Shown here in pieces: positions 10,653 through 21,730 of a stretch of DNA of 64,000 nt. Under the pieces are notes generated by a model, which did no database searches, was not told the DNA's origin, and was given only the letters and a program-made list of their open reading frames with translations. How positions within the stretch are numbered: position 1 is the first letter of the stretch; the number at the start of each line of letters is the position of its first letter. The translations under genes and the position numbers were made by a program. The stretch spans positions 5,923,549 through 5,987,548 of the forward strand of contig OY759223.1 in NCBI GenBank assembly GCA_963662175.1, written 5' to 3'. This stretch comes from Aradus depressus (lineage: Eukaryota; Arthropoda; Insecta; Hemiptera; Aradidae).

Positions 10653-11534
10653 CTTTTATAGTTATCAGATTTATTGACGTGAAAACGTCTATTCGCTCGT
10701 TACAGTGATAGCCGGTCAAACTTTCTTGTGTTACAAAATACCGTCAGATTTCAATCAATAGTAACTACGAGACTAATAATGCGATAACAACGATTAAGCT
10801 CACAATGGATAGAGCATGTCTGTACGTGTTTGTTGTGCAGTGTTTGTTTTGCCTGTGACGTTATCGGGCTAGTGTGGGCGCCGGCGGATGATTGTTACGA
10901 ATTAGCGTTGTGTAAAATTAGAAATTAGTGTAGCGTGATAACGCGTTTAGATAGGACGTTGATTCGGGTGTCATTGTAAAGAACTTAAGGAGCACTACTA
11001 GGACTCAAAGTGAAACAATAAAAATATTTGCCGAAATATATGTAAAAATCGGTATTAAATTGAAAATTGGAAAAAAAATTAAAGATGTCGTCTTATATGA
11101 ATCGTAAATATGCGCGGAATTATAGAAAACGCAAATCAGAGGAAAGCTTGCATCAAAAGGAATTTAAAAAACCTAAAAAGTCTAGTGCCGAGCAAGAGCT
11201 ACGGCAGCATCGGAAAGAAAATGAAAAATGATTTTATCCCGACGTTTTCACGGAAAATCTACGGCGTGGACCTTGACTACGCCTTAATGTTTTATTTATT
11301 GTATGAGTATAATGTTTTATTTATTGTATGAGTATAATGTTTTATTTATAAAAATGCAAATATAAAATAATTAATAATGTAAGAACAATGTCAAGGATTG
11401 CGATGCCATAAATGGGCCATCTATCAAACCTTAACTTTCCCAATGCTCTCCTACATCTTCCAAATGCTCCGATTTATATCCCATATCCACCATAAAGTGA
11501 CCAGATCCTTCATATCTCTGTTCTCTGTTTCCAG
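10653..11534 (+). other. Less A+T-rich stretch upstream of the MARVEL exons
   Basis: Holds a locally G+C-richer segment (about 10840-10900, cgttatcgggctagtgtggg) unlike its surroundings, and a 48-codon ORF (11084-11230) starting MSSYMNRKYARNYRKRKSEE, very rich in Lys/Arg/Glu. It could be a 5' leader and first exon of a gene, or the start of a transposon ORF; no splice donor joining it in frame to 11535 was found. Treated as undecided. Confidence 0.25.
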
Positions 11535-11702
11535 ATCCTCGGCATAGTGTGCATGGCCTGCGCCTCTCCAGCCCTCCTCTCAGGGACCCATTGGTTCCTC
11601 TTCGTGGCTGTCATGAGTTTCATCGCCACTCTCGTCTGGGTCATCATATACCTCCTGTCTATACGAGAGGCCCTCACGTTACCCATCAACTGGATACTTA
11701 CC
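11535..11702 (+). CDS. MARVEL gene, exon a (helices 1-2)
   Basis: 56 codons, phase 0 on both sides. Acceptor tctgtttccag, donor ACC/gtaagt. Carries helix 1 and helix 2 and the connecting THW loop. Confidence 0.85.
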
Positions 11703-14700
11703 GTAAGTTATAAATTGCTTAAAGGATTTTATTTACTTTCTTTATACCTATAGTATAAGGAAATATTGTAATCAGGCGAAAATTCGAGATCAAAATTTCA
11801 ATGGATTTTCAAGTTTCGAAGTCCCCTGCGTATGTTTTGACCATATTCGCGATGATGTCTGTCTGTGCATGTGTGTTGATTGTTGTGTAATATTATGAAT
11901 CATAATATTAGCACATATTATGTGCTATCCTGCACCTGATTAGATTTTGCCGAAACCGGACGAAAATTGAAACCACTTTCTTTTGAAGCCTAAGCACATT
12001 TTTCAAGATAAATCTTATGTTTATAACCTATTCAAAATTCTTTTCTAATAAAACTTGTAGAGAAAACAGAAATATATATATATATTACATGAAACGTGAT
12101 TTTTCGCATTCAGTTTTTGAGATGCCAAAAACCGACCTGAAATGTAGTTTTGAAACACAAATTTTTTGACGTTTCCTTGATTTATCCAATAACGATTAGT
12201 CCTATCGAAGAGTGCATTTTCATTATTCACAATTTACTTTTGGATGCACCACTTTTTCGGACGTTTTATTCATAATTATTTCACATGGACGCATAACGAT
12301 CCATCGATTGAAGGGCAGCCAGAATATGGTGAATCTTCTTATAATTACATTTTTATACATTAGTCATTGGTAGAGTCGACAGTAACGTTACAGTGTTGAA
12401 GAAAGTTGAGCTTCTGTCAAGGAAAGAAAAAAAAACATTCAGTATTTGGCCAACGTTTCGGAAACTATTTCCTTCTTCGGGGCCTAAGAATATATAAAGA
12501 CAAATTAGTTGGTTCTGCATAACGGACAACACCATATATTTATGTAATATCCATAATGCCACACCAACTAATTTATTTGTTATATTCTGTTCGGTCCTGA
12601 AGAAGAAAATAAATTGTTTCCGACACGTTGGCCACCTGTATAAGTGTAATTTATATTGGTCAGTGGAGGGCGCCGGTAGCTCAGTGGTATGCGTGCTTGC
12701 CTTCTGAGCTCAAGATGGTGGGTTCGAAATCCGGCCGAGGCCCTTAGTTTATTTTATCTGGGAGGTAAAATAAGCCCGCCGTCCTTCGGATGGGACGTTA
12801 AGCGATGGTCCTGAGCCTGTACGATGTCAGGTACTCGTTAAAGACACCTGCCCTAGGTGAATAAAAATTTAGGGTAGGCAAAATTTAGGACTCCCATAGT
12901 AGAGTCGGGCTCATGTCCACCAGAGTAACGAAAGAGCGCTAGTAGGCGATATGACCTCGTAGTTAAAGCCCGGGCATGAGTCATAAAACCTAAACCTAAT
13001 ATTGGCCAGTGAGATTTTACCTTACACAACATAACCTCAACTTCCTTTTATAAACATAACAGTCTATTCAATTTTTTTTTTTTTTTGCTTGAATGGCAAG
13101 TGAGAGGAAGGCCACCCAGTGGTAGGTCCTCGGGACGAAAATTTATCTTAGTTATTAAACAACACATCAAACAAGAAAAAAATAAAATAAATAAATAAAA
13201 AGGATTTGAAAGACACTTTTGATGGATGGGTAAGAGAGATGATAAAAGTGAAGGAAAATAATAAAAAAAAAAATATTAAGAACGAATATGATTCAAGGTG
13301 GAAGTAAGTCGCGGTTCCATCTTCTCTTCAACCTCCGTGGGGGGTTTTGTGGTAAGTGTTGTGAAGATAAAGTACGTATTTCTGGGTTTGTATGTGTGTA
13401 AAGTTTTCTAAAAAACTTCATAAAATTAATTAAATGTTATTTATATATTTTTATATTACATTTTTTATTTAATTTACTCCACAGAATGTTTAAATCTTTC
13501 ATGGATAATATATTTTTTTAATGATAATAAATCAATATATCGATACAATGTGTCGATAACTCGCCAGATTTTGGACAAACGCTACCTAGTGGTTCAACCT
13601 CCAACTAGGTCAGTGTGTACATAAACCTGGAAATTTTTGGTTTCCCGTGTATAATGCATTATTATTATCTCTTATTTTTTGTTGTTTTCAGGAAATGGTA
13701 AACACTGGAGTGATATGCCTGCTGTACTTCATCGCCTTCGTGGTTCAACTGTCTGTATGGTCCCCTGGATACAGCTCTCACTACAGGGGTCCAAATATTG
13801 CAGCAGGCGTAAGTATTGCATATTATTATTTATTTTGTCTATATTACTTTCCAAGTTATATGATAACTCTAATAACTGTAGTTGTAATGCCAATGTAATG
13901 AATGTATTAAGTCAGCTGTTGAATATTAGCGCAAACGGTCAACTGGTTTTGGAGGGGAACGAAAACTGAATACTTTATTATTGTTTATTTCATTATCTAT
14001 TTATTTGTTACCTTTCATTCAAATAACCTATAGCGGTCGTTTCGTATTTAAAAGTAGATTTCTTAGTGTTTTTTTTACGGTTGTTGTTATTCACTTTTAG
14101 GCCTTCTAGACAGTTCCAGTTAGATTTGAATCTGACCAATAATAATAGTAATAATTCATATAATCTAGGCTTTAGAAATTCTAATAAATACCGGATAATA
14201 CAGATTGGTCAGCTGTTCTATGAATTAAGTTAGTGTACGGTGACCAGTTAGTATGTTAACATGTTAATAGTTGCTTTCAGTGTTTATTTTATCCAGTTTT
14301 TTAAAAATATTTGGTTACCTTTAAAATTAAGTTAAGATTTCTTTAATCTAAATTGATTACTGTTAGTTGTATAAATGAAGGGCTTAGTTTCAAAACCGGC
14401 GATGTCCACTTTTGTAAATTTTGAAAAAACAAGAAATATCTCTCCAGGTGTATGAATATTCAAAAAAATAAAAAACACTATATTTGGCGTATTGCTGATG
14501 GAAATAACTTTTAATTTCTGTAGTCCGGCTACTTTTTGTAAGTGAATACACACAGAAAACGAAAAAAAAAATGTTTGAACTTAGTCGGTTTCGAATCTAA
14601 GCAAGTTGACTTAGCCGGTTTTGAAAATGAACAACTTGGACTTAGCACTTTCCAGAATAAATAAATGGATTTAGCCGGGTTTGAAAATAAAAATATTGGA

Positions 14701-17700
14701 CTTAGCTGGTTTTGAAAATCAAATTTTTAAAAATACATTTTTTATTAATGTTCGTTAAGAAAAAAAAATTTTTTTTCTACTATCTTTGTTACTAAAAGTT
14801 GGGAAATATCTCAAAAAATATTTTCCTGAAATATCTCCGATTTTTATTTCTTTGGACTTAGCCAGTTTTGAAACTAAGCCCTTCAATTACAGTTGTGTCT
14901 TTTATCCGTCCAATAAATATTCTACTAGTTTTTTTTTTTTTAAATAATGACTAAAGAAATACTTATTGTGAAGTGGATTATTTATTAAGACACAAATAGA
15001 CTCAGAAGCTAGAAGTCTATAATTATGGTTATTATACTTTTCTCTGTTCTATTATTGTTCGGCAAATAAACACTTTACCAATTAAAGGCAAAACTCAGCT
15101 AAAATGCTTGTACTTAACTGAGTGAGACCTTCAAACAGTGATCTATATGAATAAATCGTTTTTTTCTTTCGATTTTACATTCCCAGCTAGTATAGGGGAA
15201 GTTATGTAATTGGCCAGAAATTCGAAGTTGACTTTTCATCGGAATTCAATATTTCCGACACCCTGAAAATCCAAAAATTGAAGAAGAAAAAAGTCTATGA
15301 GTCTGTAACTGTAACGTCTATAACTCCCGAAGGATTGAATGTATAGACTCGAATTTTTATATATTTATCCAGAACCGCCTAAAGACAATATCTATTAAGA
15401 TTTTCGGCCAAAGGAGGGGGGGGGGGGGGTGGTTAAGGGTGAGGCTTAAAAGAAAAATGTTGATAGCTGCCGTTGTAATGAGTGTATCGTCATGAAATTT
15501 CATATTAAAATTCAGTACCCCGTAAGGATGATACTTGTTAATTTTCAGCGAAATTCGGTCCAAGGAAAAAGGTGGTTTAGGGGTAAGGGCTCAATTAAAA
15601 AAGCCTAATAACTATCGATTGTACTGTATTTATCGACAAAAATGTGAATATGAGGATTCATTAGTTACTGTAACTCATGCCCGAGGCTTTAACTATGACT
15701 ACCAGGCCACTCTTTCGTCGCTTTCGTGGACATGAACCCGACTCTACTCTGGGAGTCCTAAAGTTGGCATACTTAGGTTTATACACCGATTGGTATATCC
15801 GAAGGACGGCGTGCTTAAAGTTTGTTATCTTGTATTTGTTAAAAAAACTCAAGGCCTCGCTCGGCCGGGTTTCGAACCCTTGATATTTAGCTCAGTGATA
15901 TAACACTGGTCCCAGAAATATGGGGAAGTAAACTGCCGTTTATCCACCCACGATTTTTTTTTTTTTTTTTTTTTTCATGTTTAATTAATTTTTTTTTGCT
16001 TCTATGGCTTTTTCATTAATTTTCTGGGATTGAAAAGACCTAATCCTCTTGTTAAGTGCTTAAATAAATAAATTCAATTAGAGAAGACCAAGAGAAAATA
16101 TAATTTATTTATTATTATTGTTCATAATTAATGATAAATTGATTTTCCTTTATTTTTCATAAAACCTTATTTATTTATTTATTTACTTAAGCACTCCTCA
16201 ACAGGATAATTCCTTTTCGACCCTTCGAGCACAAATACACTCCTCTCGATCTTCTAAGGGCGGATCAATCAGCGTATTTTCATGGCGATGAAATATCAAA
16301 AATTAATAAGATAGAGATGATGGGAAACAAATTCATGGAAATAAAGAAAACCCTCCGCGAAAAATCTTTTAAGTTAAAATCCCCTCCCTCAAACTAATAC
16401 TGTACGAAACCTAGGACTGACATTGGATCGAAGACTGACATGGAATCCTCACACACGTCTCACACGAAACACGCTGAACCGTCGACTCAAATTACTCTAC
16501 GGACTTCTAAATAGACGATCAAAATTAGACATGACACAAAAACGGAACTGTTATACTTATTTACTTAGACCATTATGGACATACGGATCACAGATATACG
16601 GTTCAGCAAAAACATCCAACATCAAACGAATTCAGGCATTTCAGTCAAAAACCCTCAGACTGATAACACAATGCCTCCCATACATAAACAACAGAACACT
16701 TCATAACGATCTTATGATACACACAGTACCCGACACAATACAAACTATTTACATACGTTTTTTTAGAAAACTTTACACACATACAAATCCAGAAATACGT
16801 ACTTTATCTTCACAACACTTACCACAAAACCCCCCACGCAGGTTGAAGAGGAGGTGGAACCGCGACTTACTGCCACCTTAATTCCTATTCGTTCTTAATA
16901 TTTTTATTTTTTGTTTATTCTTTTACATTATTTCCCTTTACTTTTATCATCTCTCTTACCCATTCCATCAAAGTTGTCTTTCAATTCCTTTTTATTTATT
17001 TATTTATTTTTAAAAATTATTATTATTATTATTTTTTTTTTATTTCATTTTTTTTTTTTTTTTTTTTTCCCTTGTCCTTATAATTAATATAAATTTTCGT
17101 CCCGAGGACCTACCACTGGGTGGCCTTCCTCTCACATGCCATTCACGCCAACGTCTCCATACCTACCAACATAGATGCTGGTTGTTGCCCCCTAGCAACT
17201 ATTGCATCTTTATGAATAAAAGCCAAAAAAAAAAAAAAAAAGTTAAAATGTGTAAAATGATCATTACGAAACTAAAGTGTGAATGGAGATATTATCCGAT
17301 GAAGATTAGCGTGATCTCACAGAAAGGGATGAACGTGTGAAGTAGGATTATATTAGTGAATGATGAAAGGGCGCCGGTAGCTCAGTGGTATGCGTGCTTG
17401 TCTTCTGAGCTCAAGGTCGTGGGTTCGAAACCCGACCGAGGCCCCTTAGTTTATTTTATCTGGGAGGTAAAATAAACTTAAAGCACGCCGTCCTTCTGAT
17501 TGGACGTTAATCGATGGTTCCGAGCCTGTAGGATGTCAGGTACTCTTTAAAGACCCCTATCCTAGGTGAATACAAATTTAGGATAGGAAAAATTTAGGAC
17601 TCCCATAGTAGAGTCGGGCTCATGTCCACCAGAGTGACGAAAGAGCGCTCTGGTAGTAGGCGATATGACCTCGTAGTTAAAGCTTGGGTATGAGACATAA

Positions 17701-20700
17701 AACCTAACCTATTAGTGAATGAATATTTCTCAGACCTCGTCATAATTAAATCTCATTAATCTACATTTCTAAACAAAATATACAAGTTAACCCGTGATTT
17801 TATTTTATCCGTATGCCTCATTTTGCCGGTTAATTTAAAGTTCAGTGTACACGATATCTGTAGAAAACGAAACAAAAAAAAAAATCGGTGAATCACTGAT
17901 ATTTGTTGTTGCTCTCCCTCTAAAGTCAATCGACCGTTTGGGATAAAAAAAAACTATAATTGACCTACATAGGCTTTACTGAATCCTTTCCTTCGGTCAA
18001 TTCTGCTGAAAATTGAGAGGTGTCTCGTCCTTATGAGATTGTGAATTCATATATAAAATTTCGTGTCAATACATTCATTACACAATTCATTACATTATTT
18101 CGTTCCGATTTGTCTGAAAATGAATTGGTATCAATAACATGGAGTATTAGGTCAGCAAATAAAATTTGATGTCGATATATTTATTACATCGGAAGTTATT
18201 ACGGTTTTTCCATCGAGAATTATACGACAGACCGACACATGGGCAGAAACATTTTTTTTTCACATTTATACATAGTATTTTGTAATCAGGGGGTAGAAAA
18301 TATAAAATTCCGTTGAAAACTCAACTTCGAATTTCTACCTAACTCGATTCAATTACTTCGTGGGGAAGTAAGAAACACACATGTGGCTCACAGCTCAGAC
18401 GTCACCCTCATTATAAATACAAGACACCATTCATTACACTTATCTTCACAAATAACTTCAATTTCCTGTCTTTCTTATCGAAGAGAAAGTTCAAACATTT
18501 TTTTTATGTGCCACTCCCTCGCCATGTAGGGACTTTAGTATACATAACTGTAATTCATATTTAATTATAAATTATTATTATGACACAAGGTAATATTGAT
18601 TATTTACAAATAGGAAGGGGGCTAAGGCCAGGCATAGAATTTCAAAATTTCCAAGCTTCCATTCACTGTCGGTTGGCGCATTCTATTTCCTCATCTATAC
18701 TTACTCTGTCTACTAAATTCGAATTTGAGTACTCAAATAGAACTTTTATTTTTCAATCCACTGAGTACAAAAATGACAGTTATTATGGTTTCTCTCTTGA
18801 ACGCCCCCTTTGGCTTATTCGACTGAAAATTAATAAGGGTCATTTTTATGGGGTTCTGGATTAATTAGTTATTGTGACTTATGCCCGCTCATATCGCCTA
18901 CTACCAAAGTGCTCTTTTGTCGCTCTGGTTAACTACTGTGGGAATTCTAAAATTTGCCAACTCAGATTTATTCATCTCGTGGTCAATGATTTTTTGATCT
19001 CCCAGATAAAAAACCTAAGGGTCTCGGCCTGGTTTTGAACCCGCGATCTTGAGCTCATTAGGCTAGCACGCTACTTCTTGAGCTACCGACAAACTATGGG
19101 GTTCTGGATCAACGTATAATATTTTGTATGTTTTCTCATTTTGATTTTTTTTTTTTTTGTACTGGCGGAATAATTATGAATTTGAAAATAATAATTATTG
19201 AGATATTTGTGGAGAAATGTTTGCCTGGGGAGACACAAAAAGGGACAATAGAACAAGAAGTGTACAAGGTCGCAGGGGCGTAGCCAGAATTTTGAGGGGG
19301 GGGGGGCAAAGTTAGGTTTCATGGGTGGGGAGTATAGACTGCCGGGGGCACAGCCCGCAATTTCCGTGGTTAGCGTTGCAGACTTTTTGTTATTAATTTG
19401 GGAGACTCGGACCTCTAGAAGCTCCCCCTGAGATAACCAGTGACTGTAATACTTAAGTTGACTTTACATGAGCAACAAAAATGCAAAGCGCAGCAGCAGC
19501 AAATGCACGCTGTGGTTTCTGTGCTTTTAGAATTAAATTACTCACAGCCAATAGCGTGCATTTGCTGCTGCTGCGCTTTGCCTTTTTACTGCGAATGTAA
19601 AATCAGCTTTAAGAGTATAAAGTATAACATAAATGACGATTTTGAGCGAGGAAATGAAATGATGGAATTCATGTATATTTAAATAAATGTAATATGACTT
19701 GTTTTGTACATGTACATTTATGTAACAGCTGATTGCTGATTTAGGAGTCAGACGGACGGGAAATTTGAAGATCCTATTGGTAACTTGCAAGCATCCATTT
19801 TTAATAAAAACTATTTTTTTTAGTTTATTTAATGTTTATCTTGGTTTTTTGCTCTGACCAGGGGGGGGGGGGGGGGGGGGGGCACGTGCCACTTTCAGGA
19901 CAAAACTCATATCTAAACCCTCCAAGTAATATCCTAAAATGTCTATTCCTATTGTCGAGTCGTATTTGTGCTAGAATTCGGAGTTTTTCGATATGGTAGT
20001 TTATTGAGTACATGATTCCTCATGGCTACTACCAAATTACCACGGCGGGGCCAGACATCAGATATAGAGGGTCTGTCCAGAAAGTTGTCAATTCGAATAT
20101 AATACTAAGTATTTAGACCCCAAGAAAATTAAGTTTTGAAAATGCCCGAGAGAGTGAAACGTTAACAATATATATACATATTTATATATTTTACTGTTTA
20201 TACAGTAAAAGATGGTTGATAAAACAACACTTCGATGGCCACACGTAAGGATGCAAGCGGTTATGCACATCGATAAAAAATATCGACATTTTTATTGCTT
20301 CGCCTCAAATATTCGATATATCGTTCTTTATAAGCCGTTATCGATAAATATCGATATATTAAGTTCATAATTAAATTAGAATAGGGTAAATAAACACTTA
20401 GTAATTTATTGATAGAAGGTAATTTTATTTATAAATGAAATTACAAAGACCAATACCCCCGATCCAGTTAACTCAAAAAAAGTTATTTGCTAAATCTTTT
20501 ACCGCGCAATCTATTTCTTGTTTGAGTAATGGTTGCACCTGCTTTTGAAAACAGCCGTTCTGAGGGTACTGATGTAGCGACTATTGGTAGATGGCTCAAT
20601 TCTGTATTATTCTATTATAACTATGATTTTGGAGGGCGCCGGTAGCTCAGTGGTATGCGTGCTTGACTTCTGAGCTAAAGAACGTGGGTTCGTAACCCGA

Positions 20701-21730
20701 CCGAGGCCCTTAGTTTATTTTATCTGGGAGGTAAAATAAACTTAAGCACGCCGTCCTTCGGATGGGACGTTAAGCGATGGTCCCGAGCCTGTACAATGTC
20801 AGTTACTCGTTAAAGACCCCTGCCCTAGGTGAATAAAAATTTAGGGTAGGCAAAATTTAGGACTCCTCACAGTAGAGTCGGGCTCATGTCCAACAGAGTG
20901 ACGAAAGAGCGCTCTGGTAGTAGGCGATATGACCTCGTAGTTAAAGCCCGGGCATGAGTCATAAAACCTAACCTAACCCTATGATTAATTTGCATATGTA
21001 TTTGTAAATATTATTTATATTATATTAAAATTAAATGTATTAATGAAATTAATAAATTATATATTGTTTTGTTTTGACTTCCACTTGTTTAAATTTAAAT
21101 TGAATTTAGTTCTAATTATAGGACGCTATATGTTAATGACAATATCGAAATACATTTTATGTAGGTGTTGATATTAACAACGGTGAGTTAGACTCGACTC
21201 CAGCGCCAGAGCCTTTTATATTATAACGAGTTCTCTTTCGCTTTTTTTTGACCGAAAGTTACAGTCGGACCAACTCTCCGACAAAACATCACTAGCCTAG
21301 TTTTATGCAACATTGTGCCGCCCCAGATGTATGGGTAACCAGATCGTTTTATTAATTGGGTCAACTCTCAACCCATACAGCTGTCTTCGATATTTCGATA
21401 TTACATTTCATTCAAATCTATATTTACGTGTCGATATTATCGGTATTTCGATATATCACTCCATCCCTAGCCACACGACCTCCAAAATAAATATATTTTG
21501 GCCATCGAAGTGTTGTTTTATCAACCATCTTTTACTGTTGATTTAATATTTGATAATTATTTTTTTTATTTCAATAGATCATGATTGTTATACTTTTTTT
21601 TTGCTTTTCAACTGATATTTGCTTTTTTCATTTACAGATCTTTGCCATCTTCAACACACTGGCTTATGCAACGGGTACTTATCTCCTTTATAAAGAGTGG
21701 AAGGGGTCTGCCTCCACCTCACCACAGTAA
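11535..21730 (+). CDS. MARVEL-domain (CMTM-like) transmembrane protein, 3' part of gene
   Basis: Three exons join in phase 0 (11535-11702, 13692-13808, 21638-21730) and encode 125 residues to the TAA stop. Each is bounded by good splice signals (tttccag, tgttttcag and tttacag acceptors; gtaagt donors). The product is almost entirely membrane helices: ILGIVCMACASPALL (helix 1), WFLFVAVMSFIATLVWVIIY (helix 2), TGVICLLYFIAFVVQLSVW (helix 3) and AGIFAIFNTLAYATGTYLLY (helix 4), with a short loop SPGYSSHYRGPN before helix 4 and a short cytosolic tail KEWKGSASTSPQ. This four-helix topology, and A-x-x-F-x-x-x-x-x-x-Y in the last helix, fit MARVEL proteins of the CMTM/chemokine-like factor type, which act in membrane apposition and vesicle or junction membranes. 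The N-terminal exon before helix 1 was not found and may lie upstream of the window. Introns are 2.0 and 7.8 kb and carry many transposons. The subfamily is uncertain. Confidence 0.8.
11745..12250 (+). repeat. Family C dispersed repeat
   Basis: Shares ordered blocks with 39966-40560 (ggaaatattgtaatc, gattttcaagtttcgaag, cgcgatgatgtctgtct, tgtagttttgaaacacaa, gacgtttccttgatttat). About 500-600 bp, no ORF; class unknown. Lies in the first visible MARVEL intron. Confidence 0.75.
12443..12640. repeat. Imperfect inverted repeat with CTGAAGA...GAAAC-type motif
   Basis: The left arm (ggccaacgtttcggaaacta, ttccttcttcgggg) is the reverse complement of the right arm (cctgaagaagaaaataaatt, gtttccgacacgttggcc), followed on the inner side by a shared ccaactaatttat. 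A CTGAAGAAG...TTTCCGAAACGTTGG string is a common terminal motif of Penelope-like and related retroelements (from general knowledge). No ORF. Confidence 0.7.
12666..12998 (+). mobile_element. tRNA-derived SINE, full length with target duplication
   Basis: Complete copy from the ggcgccggtagctcagtg head to the cctaaaccta tail. Flanked by 13-bp direct repeats atattggtcagtg (12653-12665) and atattggccagtg (12999-13011), one mismatch. This defines the element ends and shows LINE-type target-primed insertion. Confidence 0.92.
13070..13418 (-). mobile_element. 5'-truncated jockey-like LINE
   Basis: Minus strand: C-terminal codons ...LYTHTNPEIRTLSSQHLPQ, then NPPRRLKRRWNRDLLPP and stop, followed by the same 3' UTR as the plus copy at 16381-17239 (cgtcccgaggacctaccact, gggtggccttcctctca) and a poly(A) tail (poly-T on plus, 13071-13087). 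Only the last ~110 bp of coding sequence is kept. Confidence 0.85.
13692..13808 (+). CDS. MARVEL gene, exon b (helix 3)
   Basis: 39 codons, phase 0 on both sides; acceptor ttgttttcag, donor GGC/gtaagt. Encodes helix 3 and the loop before helix 4. Confidence 0.85.
14377..14884. mobile_element. 508-bp MITE with internal degenerate tandem repeats
   Basis: Terminal inverted repeats gaagggcttagtttcaaaac and its complement gttttgaaactaagcccttc, flanked by aat on both sides (14374-14376 and 14885-14887), a possible 3-bp target duplication. Inside, 14576-14720 holds about five degenerate ~30-bp units built on acttagccggttttgaaaat. No ORF with family signature. Confidence 0.8.
15192..15660 (-). repeat. 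Family B repeat
   Basis: Begins ctagtataggggaagttatg and proceeds through the internal family B blocks to about 15660, with a G tract at 15415-15430. The cttccccagc end is lost where a SINE begins at about 15663. Confidence 0.8.
15663..15900 (-). mobile_element. SINE, old diverged copy
   Basis: Minus-strand copy with tail-side blocks (actcatgcccgaggcttta) and tRNA head (ccgggtttcgaaccc) still recognisable, many substitutions and deletions. Confidence 0.75.
16024..16226. repeat. Imperfect inverted repeat
   Basis: ttgttaagtgcttaaataaa (about 16049) pairs with tttatttacttaagcactcc (about 16178); flanking stretches gattgaaaagacctaatcc and gataattccttttcgaccc also pair. Arms of about 50 bp, no ORF. 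Confidence 0.65.
16381..17239 (+). mobile_element. 5'-truncated jockey-clade LINE with poly(A) and target duplication
   Basis: Flanked by 10-bp direct repeats aagttaaaat (16371-16380 and 17240-17249). The plus frame opens at about 16402 with RNLGLTLDRRLTWNPHTR and ends at 16881; it reads like the thumb/C-terminal part of a jockey-type reverse transcriptase (LLRPLWTYGSQIYGSA, NIKRIQAFQSKTLRLIT). The 3' UTR runs to a 17-base poly(A) at 17225-17241. The 3' part (from about codon 125) matches the minus copy at 13070-13418. The frame is intact after the truncation point, so the insertion is fairly young. It lies in the second visible MARVEL intron. Confidence 0.9.
17364..17710 (+). mobile_element. 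tRNA-derived SINE, full length with exact target duplication
   Basis: Complete copy bounded by 12-bp perfect direct repeats attagtgaatga (17352-17363 and 17711-17722). Tail is taaaacctaacct. Confidence 0.93.
17883..18375 (+). repeat. Family B repeat
   Basis: From atcggtgaatcactgat through ctccctctaaagtcaatcg and the repeated cattacatcgg-type blocks to attacttcgtggggaagta. Confidence 0.8.
18376..18868. other. unassigned intron sequence
   Basis: A 94-codon ORF (18580-18864) covers most of it but shows no domain; its C-terminal end runs into family B-like sequence (ctgaaaattaataagggtca). Not called as a gene. Confidence 0.4.
18869..19096 (-). mobile_element. SINE, diverged copy
   Basis: Minus strand, with tail-side (ttatgcccgctcatatcgcc) and tRNA-head (ttttgaacccgcgatcttga) blocks; several deletions. 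Confidence 0.8.
19273..19882. mobile_element. hAT-type MITE (family D), right end lost
   Basis: Starts caggggcgtagccagaattt and shares ~600 bp with the complete copy at 29350-29946 (for example gcacagcccgcaatttccgt, gcatttgctgctgctgcgct, ggaaatttgaagatcctatt). Inside, gcaaagcgcagcagcagcaa and its complement form a 20-bp inverted pair. The right terminus is replaced by a run of about 23 G (19859-19882), so no target duplication can be shown. Confidence 0.8.
20483..20600 (-). pseudogene. hAT transposase C-terminal fragment
   Basis: Reads LSHLPIVATSVPSERLFSKA on the minus strand, the conserved TS-x-P-x-E-R-x-F-S-x-A-G motif of hAT transposases that mediates dimerisation. Ends at a natural stop (20485-20483). 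Upstream coding sequence is interrupted by the SINE at 20634 and decayed. Confidence 0.88.
20634..20985 (+). mobile_element. tRNA-derived SINE, full length
   Basis: Complete copy (ggcgccggtagctcagtgg to acctaacctaacc). Short direct repeats ctatgatt lie on both sides. It sits inside the hAT element, making it the youngest of three nested insertions. Confidence 0.9.
21638..21730 (+). CDS. MARVEL gene, last exon (helix 4, stop)
   Basis: 30 codons plus TAA; acceptor ttcatttacag. Encodes helix 4 and the C-terminal tail KEWKGSASTSPQ. Confidence 0.85.
   Translation: MFAIFNTLAYATGTYLLYKEWKGSASTSPQ

Larger units (their letters stand above)
20246..21469 (-). mobile_element. hAT transposon remnant with 8-bp target duplication
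   Basis: Flanked by perfect 8-bp repeats gccacacg (20238-20245 and 21470-21477), the target size of hAT elements. Ends are taaggatg and catcccta. The minus strand encodes the C-terminal hAT dimerisation (hATC) signature at 20600-20483: VATSVPSERLFSKAGATI, then TQTRNRLRGKRFSK and a stop. The rest of the transposase is not readable. A SINE is inserted inside at about 20634. Confidence 0.9.
20203..21537. mobile_element. Small MITE opened by a nested hAT element
   Basis: Outer 38-bp arms are perfect inverted repeats: cagtaaaagatggttgataa... ggcc at 20203-20240 and ggccatcgaagtgttgtttt... actg at 21500-21537. Without the hAT insertion the element would be only about 110 bp. It lies just upstream of the last MARVEL exon. 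Confidence 0.85.

Noticed and set aside
16423..16881. Functional reverse transcriptase gene
   Set aside because: The frame is intact but covers only the C-terminal part of a 5'-truncated LINE bounded by a 10-bp target duplication.
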